A stretch of 9,292 nucleotides of DNA. Origin: Acidobacteriaceae bacterium. Lineage in GTDB: Bacteria; Acidobacteriota; Terriglobia; Terriglobales; Acidobacteriaceae. Numbering within the stretch: position 1 is the stretch's first letter; each line of letters begins with the position of its first letter. The notes under the pieces were generated by a model. It searched no databases and was not told where the DNA came from. It saw only the letters and a program-made list of their open reading frames with translations. The DNA is taken from assembly GCA_003140705.1 (NCBI GenBank), contig PLKU01000215.1:640-9931 (forward strand). Reading direction: 5' to 3'. This document shows, one piece after another, positions 1 through 5,930 of this stretch. The translations under genes were made by a program, and so were the position numbers.

Positions 1-1481
1 CCCTGAAGAAGACCCTCGGGCCCTGGTCGCTAACGGCACTCGGTATTGGGGCAGTGATCGGTTCTGGCATATTCACGGTCATCGGCACTGCGATGGCCGG
101 CCAGAAGTTCGATGTTCCGAATGTCAGAGATACCCCACTTCTCCATTACCTGATCTACCATACGGCTCTTGCGGGGCGGCCCGGTGCCGGTCCGGCACTG
201 GCGCTTTCCTTGGTCCTGGTGGCCATCGTCTGTGTCTTCACCGGACTTTGCTACGCCGAATTGGCTTCCATGATTCCGATTGCCGGCTCGGCTTATACCT
301 ATACATACGCCACGATGGGTGAGCTCACGGCGTGGATCATCGGCTGGGATTTGATCCTGGAATATGCCTTTAGCAACATGAGCGTGAGTGTGGGTTTCGC
401 CGCCCACATCGTGGATTTGCTGGATTGGTTTGGCCTCCACCCTCCGCTCAAATGGATATCCCCGGCATACCTGCCAACTGGATTGCAGGACCTGGCAGGC
501 AATGACCTCTACCCAACTGGATGGCACTTCGGATTTAACATACCGGCCTTTCTGGTGGTGATGATCCTGACGGTGATCCTGGTGCGCGGCATTCAGGAAT
601 CGGCACGCGCCAACAACATCATGGTGCTGGTGAAGATCGCGGCCATCCTGGTGTTTGTTTTTGCTGCTGCCAGCTTTATCAAGCCGCACTACTGGCACCC
701 GTTCATGCCTAACGGCTGGACCGGGGTGCTGACCGGCGGGTCGATCATCTTTTTCACGTACATCGGCTTCGACTCGGTTTCGACCGCAGCCGAAGAATGC
801 AAGAACCCGCAGCGCGATTTGCCCATCGGCATCCTGGCCACGCTGCTTGCCTGTACCCTGCTCTACGGCGCAGTGGCGATTACGCTCAGCGGCATTGTGC
901 CCTGGCAGTCGGTGATGGGAGACGCGGCGCCGGTCGTGAACGCGCTGAAGAAACTTTCGTTGTTGCCCGGGGGCGGATCGCTGGTTTGGATTCGCCTTTT
1001 TGTCCTGATTGGCGCGATTCTTGGCATGGTCTCTTCGATCCTGGTTTTTCAGCTTGGCCAGGCGCGGGTCTGGTTCGCCATGTCTCGCGATGGCCTGTTG
1101 CCGGCCATCTTCGGACGCATTCATGCACAATTTCGTACACCTGCGGTGGCCACTTGGGTGGCTGGCTTCGTGGTGGGCATTCCTGCCGGCTTGCTGGATA
1201 TCGGGACGGTCTCAAACCTTTCCAACATTGGTACTCTATTTGCATTCGTACTGGTCTCCATCGGGGTGCTCATCCTGCGCTATCGCGAGCCGGAACGCTA
1301 CCGCGGATTCCGCACCCCGCTGGGGCCGCTGTTTCCCGTCCTGAGCATCGTCTTTTGCATCGTCCTGATGATGGGGCTTGAAGTGATTACATGGATCCGT
1401 TTCTTCTCCTGGCTGGCGATTGGCCTGGTCATTTACTTCTTCTACAGCCGCCACCGGTCAGAGTTCGCCAAGCTGCGGTAG
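1..1481 (+). CDS. APC-superfamily amino acid permease (cationic amino acid transporter type), 5' partial
   Basis: Integral inner-membrane transporter expected to take up amino acids by secondary transport; the exact substrate cannot be read from sequence. The frame is open from base 3 and the true start lies upstream. The visible 492 residues begin LKKTLGPWSLTALGIGAVIG, the usual N-terminus of the cationic amino acid transporter (CAT) group, so only some tens of residues are probably missing. The GTG at 54 is an internal valine in that conserved helix and not the start. IGSGIF (bases 57-74) is the glycine-rich break in helix 1 that binds substrate in APC proteins. FTYIGFDSVSTAAEE (753-797), followed by CKNPQRDLP, is a CAT hallmark, and a further conserved stretch, WFAMSRDGLLP, follows near 1072-1104. 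About twelve hydrophobic segments are spaced through the protein, with a long loop between the first two. The stop (1479-1481) lies 9 bases before the deaminase start, which suggests an operon. Family call is secure; substrate unknown. Confidence 0.92.
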   Translation, partial: LKKTLGPWSLTALGIGAVIGSGIFTVIGTAMAGQKFDVPNVRDTPLLHYLIYHTALAGRPGAGPALALSLVLVAIVCVFTGLCYAELASMIPIAGSAYTYTYATMGELTAWIIGWDLILEYAFSNMSVSVGFAAHIVDLLDWFGLHPPLKWISPAYLPTGLQDLAGNDLYPTGWHFGFNIPAFLVVMILTVILVRGIQESARANNIMVLVKIAAILVFVFAAASFIKPHYWHPFMPNGWTGVLTGGSIIFFTYIGFDSVSTAAEECKNPQRDLPIGILATLLACTLLYGAVAITLSGIVPWQSVMGDAAPVVNALKKLSLLPGGGSLVWIRLFVLIGAILGMVSSILVFQLGQARVWFAMSRDGLLPAIFGRIHAQFRTPAVATWVAGFVVGIPAGLLDIGTVSNLSNIGTLFAFVLVSIGVLILRYREPERYRGFRTPLGPLFPVLSIVFCIVLMMGLEVITWIRFFSWLAIGLVIYFFYSRHRSEFAKLR

Positions 1482-1490
1482 GGTTTTGTC

Positions 1491-2507
1491 ATGACAGATA
1501 TTGAGAGCTTCATAGCAAGGCTGCCGAAGGCCGAGTTGCATCTGCACCTCGAAGGCACGATTCTGCCAGCCACACTGGTGGAATTGAGCGCTCGCCACGA
1601 TGCGCATCCCATGAAGCTGCGCGAGGCCAAGGCTCACTACCGGTTTGATGACTTCACCAGCTTCATCGAGGGATTCAAGGCTGTAACCCGCCGCCTGGTC
1701 GATCCTGAAGACTATGAGCTCGTCGCGTGGCACATGATGCAGCGCCTGGCCAAGCAAGGCGTGGTGCACGCCGAGGTCTACATCTCAGTTGGTGTGATTT
1801 ACATGTGGCGCAACTTCGATCCGCGGGCGGTTGAACCCATCTTTCTTGCCTTGGAAAAGGCACGCGAGCGCGCCGAGCGCGAGTTGAACCTATCGATCTA
1901 CTGGATCTTTGACGCGGTGCGGCACTTCACTGTTGAGGAGGCGAAGCGAGTCTTTCGCAAGGCAGCTGATTTGAAGCGGCACTACCCATCCATTGTTGGC
2001 ATTGGCCTGGGCGGGGATGAGCGGCGGACGGGCTCGGAGCCCTTTCGCGCACTCTACGCCGAGGCGGCGCGCGCTGGCCTGCGCCTGACCAATCACGCCG
2101 GCGAAACTACGGGTCCCGAGGCAATTTGGGAAGCACTCTCCATCGGCTCGGAGCGGGTTGGGCACGTTCTTTCTGCCATTCAGGATCCAGCTCTTGTTGA
2201 GGAGTTGAAGACGCGGGGCATCGTTCTGGAACTGAATCCAACTTCGAATGTCCGAACCGGTCTATGCGCATCGTTTGCCGATCACCCGCTGCGGCGGTAT
2301 TTTGATGCCGGCCTGATGGTCACGATCAACTCTGACGACCCCGCGTTCTTCGGCTCAGACGTGGCGAACGAATACTTGCTGGCCCACACGGTGCTGGGTT
2401 TTACCCGGGAGGAACTGAGGCAGTTGGCGGCCAACTCGATCCGTGGCAGCTTTCTTCCCGAGCCAGCAAAGGCCGAGTGGCTTTCCCGCATCGAATCAAT
2501 GGAGTAA
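1491..2507 (+). CDS. add: Adenosine-deaminase-family amidohydrolase (adenosine or aminodeoxyfutalosine deaminase)
   Basis: Cytosolic zinc-dependent TIM-barrel deaminase of 338 residues, a normal length for bacterial members. The expected catalytic residues are all present: the HLHLEG metal motif with H17 and H19, NHAGE with H202 (metal) and E205 (proton shuttle), RVGH with H225, and NSDDP with D282 (metal) and D283. LELNPTSNVRTG (247-257) is the usual strand-and-loop before the last metal ligand. Adenosine deaminases hydrolyse adenosine or deoxyadenosine to inosine and ammonia in purine salvage. The first motif has Glu (HLEG), whereas classical adenosine deaminases usually have Asp (HLDG), and some bacterial members of this family (COG1816) instead deaminate 6-aminodeoxyfutalosine in menaquinone synthesis; sequence alone does not decide. 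The ATG at 1491 is preceded by a weak purine run (TAGGG). The gene sits 9 bases behind the permease and is probably co-transcribed with it. Symbol add reflects family, not proven substrate. Confidence 0.9.
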   Translation: MTDIESFIARLPKAELHLHLEGTILPATLVELSARHDAHPMKLREAKAHYRFDDFTSFIEGFKAVTRRLVDPEDYELVAWHMMQRLAKQGVVHAEVYISVGVIYMWRNFDPRAVEPIFLALEKARERAERELNLSIYWIFDAVRHFTVEEAKRVFRKAADLKRHYPSIVGIGLGGDERRTGSEPFRALYAEAARAGLRLTNHAGETTGPEAIWEALSIGSERVGHVLSAIQDPALVEELKTRGIVLELNPTSNVRTGLCASFADHPLRRYFDAGLMVTINSDDPAFFGSDVANEYLLAHTVLGFTREELRQLAANSIRGSFLPEPAKAEWLSRIESME

Positions 2508-2575
2508 CCAAAATACCGCGACGTCCACAGATCGCCCCTCGAGGCCAACCAAAACTGAGGTATCATGTTGGTGTA

Positions 2576-2580
2576 GGAGG
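2576..2580 (+). promoter_or_regulatory. Ribosome binding site of the 73-residue membrane protein
   Basis: GGAGG, 9 bases before the ATG at 2590. It decides the start: the same frame stays open upstream into the end of the deaminase gene (ATG at 2443), but that longer version would overlap add and has no comparable site. TATCAT at 2561-2566 resembles a -10 element but has no clear -35 partner. Confidence 0.75.
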
Positions 2581-2589
2581 CTGGCCTCA

Positions 2590-2811
2590 ATGTCCACCGA
2601 ACCTGAAACCCTCACGCCGGAAGAAGAACCGAAAGAGCGAAGCACGATGCGCGTGATCGGCTGGTTCTCGGTTGGCATGGCTGTGGCCGCCCTCAGCATT
2701 TACGTCGGCTACGAACTTCGCAGCCGCCACAAGTTCAAGAGGCGTACTCCCTACGACTTTTATGCCAATGCCGGCGAGCAACATGCCAGCGAGTTTGGTA
2801 TGGGAATCTAG
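2590..2811 (+). CDS. Small single-pass membrane protein, unknown function
   Basis: 73 residues, not recognised as a named family. The N-terminus (1-20) is acidic and Pro/Glu/Thr-rich. Residues about 21-42 form one hydrophobic helix (VIGWFSVGMAVAALSIYVGY), followed at once by a strongly basic stretch containing RSRHKFKRR. By the positive-inside rule the basic C-terminal part probably faces the cytoplasm and the acidic N-terminus the periplasm. The tail (52-73) is polar with aromatic residues (TPYDFYANAGEQ) and ends GMGI. No signal-peptidase site, cysteine or enzyme motif is visible. It follows add by 82 bases and is closed by a strong hairpin, so it may be read from its own promoter or as the last gene of the permease-add unit. 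The strong ribosome binding site and hydrophobic-then-basic layout argue that it is a real gene. Role unknown; an assembly or accessory membrane peptide is only a guess. Confidence 0.7.
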   Translation: MSTEPETLTPEEEPKERSTMRVIGWFSVGMAVAALSIYVGYELRSRHKFKRRTPYDFYANAGEQHASEFGMGI

Positions 2812-2831
2812 CGCTATCCCGCCTTGAGAAT

Positions 2832-2863
2832 TACGAAATGCCGCCTTGGTGCGGCATTTCGTA
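2832..2863 (+). terminator. Perfect 13-bp hairpin, likely transcription terminator
   Basis: The arms TACGAAATGCCGC (2832-2844) and GCGGCATTTCGTA (2851-2863) are exact reverse complements around a 6-base loop (CTTGGT). It begins 21 bases after the stop of the small membrane protein. The following T-run is only three bases (TTT, 2864-2866) before G, so intrinsic termination may be weak; the stem could also protect the mRNA 3' end. It separates the permease-add-small-protein block from the TPR gene. Confidence 0.7.
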
Positions 2864-2977
2864 TTTGACGGGGAATTTTGTGCTCACAACTCCCCTTTGA
2901 GAGTGCGACCGTGTTTATCCAACCCTGAGTCTTCCGCAACCGGACCGTCCAGGCATACTTCCATTCGAGCAACGTCC

Positions 2978-2983
2978 TATACT
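2978..2983 (+). promoter_or_regulatory. Possible -10 element for the TPR gene
   Basis: TATACT matches the bacterial -10 consensus at five of six positions and lies 49 bases before the TTG start at 3032, in the gap after the terminator-like hairpin where a promoter is expected. No good -35 hexamer is found 16-18 bases upstream, so this is a weak call. Confidence 0.25.
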
Positions 2984-3018
2984 GGCCAGGGAATTGCCAT
3001 GGTTCGCTGGTGCGAATC

Positions 3019-3023
3019 GAGGG
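3019..3023 (+). promoter_or_regulatory. Ribosome binding site deciding the TTG start of the TPR gene
   Basis: GAGGG, 8 bases before TTG 3032. An in-frame TGA at 3026-3028 blocks any start further upstream, so TTG 3032 is the first possible start and is well placed. Confidence 0.55.
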
Positions 3024-3031
3024 ATTGAACA

Positions 3032-3358
3032 TTGACACGAGAGAGCCAGACAGTTCAACGCATACTGGATAGTGCTCTACAGCATCATCAAAACGGGAGG
3101 TTCTTTGAAGCCGAACCAATCTACAAGCGAATTCTAGACATCGATCCTGACCATCCGGACTGCCTGCACCTGATGGGGATGATCTCCCACCAGGCAGGAG
3201 ACTTAGAAACAGCTGCCGATCTCATTCGCAAGGCGATTGCAATCCATAAAACTGGGGTTTCGTATTACGTCAACCTTGGGACCGTCTTAATGCTCAAGGG
3301 AAACTCGACGAAGCGGAAGCGCTTTACCGGCACGCCCTCACGCTCAGACCGAATTTGA
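3032..3358 (+). CDS. TPR protein, N-terminal part of a frame-broken TPR/glycosyltransferase-like gene
   Basis: As read, 108 residues. Residues 8-41 and 42-75 are two TPR repeats of 34 residues each, and a third begins at 76 (VSYYVNLGTVLMLKGN). After about residue 91 the frame turns into non-TPR, Lys/Arg/Thr-rich sequence (STKRKRFTGTPSRSDRI) and ends at TGA 3356-3358. In the -1 frame the third repeat continues perfectly (LDEAEALYRHALTLRPNL) into the gene part that ends at 4740. The joined third repeat is exactly 34 residues long, so the ancestral gene was clearly one frame, 3032-4740, of about 569 residues. The break has three possible causes: a one-base deletion in the organism or in the sequence, programmed -1 frameshifting at 3298-3304, or two coupled genes. 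TPRs are helical hairpins that bind partner proteins or peptides. The start is TTG with a GAGGG site 8 bases upstream. Confidence 0.75.
   Translation: MTRESQTVQRILDSALQHHQNGRFFEAEPIYKRILDIDPDHPDCLHLMGMISHQAGDLETAADLIRKAIAIHKTGVSYYVNLGTVLMLKGNSTKRKRFTGTPSRSDRI
3298..3304 (+). other. GGGAAAC slippery heptamer at the frame break
   Basis: The zero-frame codons here are AAG GGA AAC, so the sequence is G GGA AAC, the X XXY YYZ pattern used for -1 ribosomal frameshifting. A -1 slip makes the next codon CTC at 3304, giving MLKGN followed by LDEAEALYR, an intact TPR. A short stem (AAGCG 3311-3315 with CGCTT 3320-3324, loop GAAG) lies 6 bases downstream, a typical spacing, but it is only 5 bp. No strong upstream Shine-Dalgarno-like stimulator is seen. 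The heptamer and phase are direct observations; function is inference and a simple indel is at least as likely. Confidence 0.4.
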
Positions 3359-4740
3359 CCGAGGTCCATGTAAACCTTGGCAATGTTCTCCAGGCTCGGG
3401 GAGAGTTTGATGCGAGCGTTGAGTGTTATCAGCAGTCGCTGGCGCTCAAGCCAGACAGTGCCGAGGCCTATAACAACCTTGGAAACGCACGTCAGGAGCA
3501 GGGTCAGATGGACGCGGCCATAGCTTGTTATGAACGAGCATTGGCCATCAAGCCAGACTACGCCGAGGTTTATTACAACCTCGGCAATGCCAGCCGGGTG
3601 CGTGGCAACCTGGATGAGGCTGTCGGGTTCTATGAATGCGCATTGGCAATCAAGCACGATTATGCAGAGGCTTTCTACAATCTGGGCAACGTTCGCCGTG
3701 CTCAGGGCGATGTTGACGAAGCGTTGCGGCAATTCGGAAAGGCTTTGGCTCTCCGACCGGAGTACGCGCAAGCCGGCTTTGGCGAGGCGCTGGCTCAACT
3801 GCTGCAAGGGAACTTTAGTGTTGGTTGGGACAACTTTGAGCGGCGCTGGCAATCCATGGATCACGACACGCCAAGGAGAGCCTACGCGCAACCCGCCTGG
3901 ACGGGCGAAAGGCTGGCATCGGGAAGCCTGCTGATTTGGGGTGAACAGGGTGTGGGCGACGAAATCATGTTCGCCGGACTCATTCCGGAGGTTGTTCGTA
4001 CCGGCAATCGATGCATTCTGGACTGCAACGCCCGCCTCAAACCCCTCTTCGCACGCTCGTTTGCGAATGTTGTTGCAGTCTCCGGTTGCGGTCCGGATCG
4101 TCTTCCAGAACTTGAGATCGCTGCGCATCTGCCATGCGGCAGCTTGCCAAGATTGTTCCGGCGGACCAGGTCAGATTTTGCAGCGACTGCGACGCCCTAT
4201 CTGTTTGCCGATTCATCGGTGCGCGATCAGCTGCTCACACATTATGCCGATGGCCGGCGATTGATTGGGCTCGCCTGGTATACGAACAACGTGAAGACGG
4301 GCGGCTTCAGGTCGATCGATCTGTCGCTGCCGGCTCCATTATTTCACTTGAACATTGTTCGATGGATCAGCCTGCAATATGGGGATCATGACCTGCTCGA
4401 GAGCCAGATAAAAGTGGTAAACGCCCCTGTTTTCGTCGATCGAGCTGTTGATCAGCTTGCGGACATGGATCTTTTCGCGGCGCAGATCGCGGCTATGGAC
4501 TTGGTGATCACCATCGATAACTCCACGGCGCATCTTGCTGGCGCACTCGGAGTTCCAGTCTGGGTTCTACTTCCGTTCGCGCCCGACTGGCGCTGGCTTC
4601 TGGAACGGGAAGATAGCCCATGGTATCCAACAATGAGGCTTTTTCGCCAGCCAATTCCCGGTGATCGGAGCTCCGTAGTGAAGACCGTCAGGAGTGCTCT
4701 GGCTGACAAGGATGCCAATTCCCCTTCAGAGGCTGGATAA
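3355..4740 (+). CDS. TPR protein with glycosyltransferase-like C-terminal domain (C-terminal part of frame-broken gene)
   Basis: 461 residues if read from TTG 3355, which overlaps the preceding stop (TTGA); this frame is open from 3250 and more likely continues the 3032 gene. Four canonical 34-residue TPRs run from residue 2 to 137, each with NLGN near its start, then a partial one (138-165). The C-terminal domain (about 190-445) has LLIWGEQGVGDEIMFAG at 192-208 and TIDNSTAHLAGALGVPVW at 386-403, followed by LLP, DWRW and SPWYPTMRLFRQ. This pairing is typical of bacterial TPR proteins whose C-terminal half resembles glycosyltransferase family 9 (heptosyltransferase-like GT-B fold); GEQGVGDE is the N-lobe glycine loop and DNSTAHLAGALG the nucleotide-sugar-side motif. 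A role in transferring sugar to a protein or surface glycan is plausible but unproven. No signal peptide or membrane helix is seen, so it is probably cytoplasmic. Sampled 60-base blocks look less GC-rich than mutL. Confidence 0.82.
   Translation: MTEVHVNLGNVLQARGEFDASVECYQQSLALKPDSAEAYNNLGNARQEQGQMDAAIACYERALAIKPDYAEVYYNLGNASRVRGNLDEAVGFYECALAIKHDYAEAFYNLGNVRRAQGDVDEALRQFGKALALRPEYAQAGFGEALAQLLQGNFSVGWDNFERRWQSMDHDTPRRAYAQPAWTGERLASGSLLIWGEQGVGDEIMFAGLIPEVVRTGNRCILDCNARLKPLFARSFANVVAVSGCGPDRLPELEIAAHLPCGSLPRLFRRTRSDFAATATPYLFADSSVRDQLLTHYADGRRLIGLAWYTNNVKTGGFRSIDLSLPAPLFHLNIVRWISLQYGDHDLLESQIKVVNAPVFVDRAVDQLADMDLFAAQIAAMDLVITIDNSTAHLAGALGVPVWVLLPFAPDWRWLLEREDSPWYPTMRLFRQPIPGDRSSVVKTVRSALADKDANSPSEAG
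3358..3765 (+). repeat. Four tandem 102-bp TPR-coding units
   Basis: Units at 3358-3459, 3460-3561, 3562-3663 and 3664-3765 each encode 34 residues. The DNA word AACCTTGG or a close variant recurs at 3373, 3475, 3577 and 3679, an exact 102-base step. This is protein-level repetition within the gene and not a mobile or regulatory repeat. Similar units could recombine and change repeat number. Confidence 0.85.
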
Positions 4741-4885
4741 GACTAAAGCGCCGAATATGTGATCGCTGAAGGCCACGCATGAGCGGCTGTTCTTGTATTC
4801 GCAGCTCGGTGCGTGATGAATTGCCGAAAAGTTCCCCGAAATGCATGAGGCACGGGCAACCATGCGATCGAAAGCTGCCGAATTC

Positions 4886-4894
4886 TGGTAAAAG
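4886..4894 (+). promoter_or_regulatory. Possible extended -10 element of the exporter gene
   Basis: TGGTAAAAG resembles an extended -10 (TGn then TATAAT, four of six matching). Transcription would start about 7 bases later, at or next to the ATG at 4901, which would give a leaderless message. No -35 match is seen and there is no Shine-Dalgarno sequence before 4901. The remaining gap 4741-4885 shows no gene or clear hairpin. Confidence 0.25.
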
Positions 4895-4900
4895 TCCTTT

Positions 4901-5842
4901 ATGGAGACCAAGGCTCATCGCCCGATGTGGAAGACGCTGTCGGCCTTCGCAGTTATCTATCTCGTGTGGGGCTCCACGTTCCTGGCAATTCGCGTCGGTG
5001 TCCACGAAGTCCCGCCGCTGCTATTCGCTGCGATGCGGTTCCTGGTTGCGGGGATCGTTCTTTATGTTTGGATGATCGCGCAGGGCGAGCGCACTCCGAC
5101 AAGGCGCCAGTGGATGTCTGCGACGTTGCTTGCCTCACTGATCTTCGTGGGTGATTACGGACTCTTGTTCTGGGCCGAGCAGCGCGTGCCGTCCGGCGTT
5201 GCTGCCGTCATGATGGCCACCATTCCCGTGTTCATCGCTGTGTTTGAGATCATCTTGCTGCGCACGCAGAAGTTGACGGTTCGACTGTCGTTGGCGCTCC
5301 TGATCGGCATTGGAGGGGTGGCGGTGCTTGTGAGCCGGTCACTGAATTTGGGCGACACGCCGATCAGCAAGGTGGGAGCGATTGCACTGATTTTTGGGTC
5401 AATGAGCTGGTCCGTCGCGTCTGTGCTCACAAGAAAACTTCCTCTGCCGGCTTCGAAAGCGATGAGTGCAGGGGCGCAAATGCTGGCCGGTGGAGTACTG
5501 CTGACTGTGACGGCGGCTGCGTTTGGAGAATTTCGAAGATTTCGTCCGGAGATTGTGTCGCGTGGGGCCTGGCTCGCGCTGGTCTACCTGATTGTCGCGG
5601 GCTCGATCATCGGTTTTACAGCTTACGTGTGGCTGATTCACCATGAATCGCCGACAAAGGTTGGAACTTACGCATACGTGAATCCCATAGTTGCCGTCAT
5701 CATCGGGTACTTCCTCGGCGGGGAACCGCTGGGCCTGCGGGCAATTTTGGGGACGCTGTTTGTTCTTTGCAGCGTCTTGATGATCACCACGACTCGCGCC
5801 AAGAAGCCGAAAGCAGTGCTTGCGACGGAGGAGGCTGTTTAA
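4901..5842 (+). CDS. EamA/DMT-family membrane exporter (YedA-like)
   Basis: 313 residues, close to the usual length of about 300 for ten-helix drug/metabolite transporters. The protein is two tandem EamA domains. The first starts AVIYLVWGSTFLAIRVGV (residues 17-34) with PPLLFAAMRFLVAG after it, the pattern of the E. coli YedA (PecM-like) group. Ten hydrophobic segments can be counted. The end of the first domain has SGVAAVMMATIPVFIAVFE (98-116), and the matching place in the second has TKVGTYAYVNPIVAVIIGYFLGGEPL, the two conserved pre-helix motifs of the family. The tail is basic (RAKKPKAV) and probably cytoplasmic. Members export amino acids, purines or other small metabolites; the substrate here is unknown. 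The ATG at 4901 is chosen because it places the first helix about 15 residues in; a second in-frame ATG at 4925 is possible. No ribosome binding site is visible. mutL follows after 88 bases without obvious functional link. Confidence 0.9.
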   Translation: METKAHRPMWKTLSAFAVIYLVWGSTFLAIRVGVHEVPPLLFAAMRFLVAGIVLYVWMIAQGERTPTRRQWMSATLLASLIFVGDYGLLFWAEQRVPSGVAAVMMATIPVFIAVFEIILLRTQKLTVRLSLALLIGIGGVAVLVSRSLNLGDTPISKVGAIALIFGSMSWSVASVLTRKLPLPASKAMSAGAQMLAGGVLLTVTAAAFGEFRRFRPEIVSRGAWLALVYLIVAGSIIGFTAYVWLIHHESPTKVGTYAYVNPIVAVIIGYFLGGEPLGLRAILGTLFVLCSVLMITTTRAKKPKAVLATEEAV

Positions 5843-5930
5843 TTCCCAGAGTGCCAACAATCCCGAATGAGGATAACGCCCATTTTTCAACCGGCTTCCG
5901 CGCATCTTCTTTGCATTAACCTTAGATCAT

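Noticed and set aside
30..1130. 366-codon open frame on the minus strand opposite the permease
   Set aside because: The protein is rich in His, Gln, Arg and Asp without domain pattern, and lies wholly opposite a clear transporter; it is a shadow of codon bias in GC-rich DNA.
797..1381. 194-codon plus-strand frame inside the permease
   Set aside because: Overlaps the permease in another frame and has no family features.
2846..3028. Short frame between the hairpin and the TPR gene
   Set aside because: Starts inside the terminator-like stem, has no ribosome binding site and no recognisable sequence features.
3358..3765. Tandem 102-bp repeats as a CRISPR-like or satellite array
   Set aside because: The repeats are degenerate, directly adjacent, and encode 34-residue TPR units in one frame.
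3265..4128. 287-codon minus-strand frame opposite the TPR gene
   Set aside because: Its repeating pattern (VVIxLGxVWLxxQ) is the antisense image of the TPR repeats, not a separate gene.
4688..5005. 105-codon minus-strand frame across the gap before the exporter
   Set aside because: Overlaps both flanking genes, no ribosome binding site found, composition typical of antisense noise; the gap 4741-4900 is better read as untranslated or regulatory.
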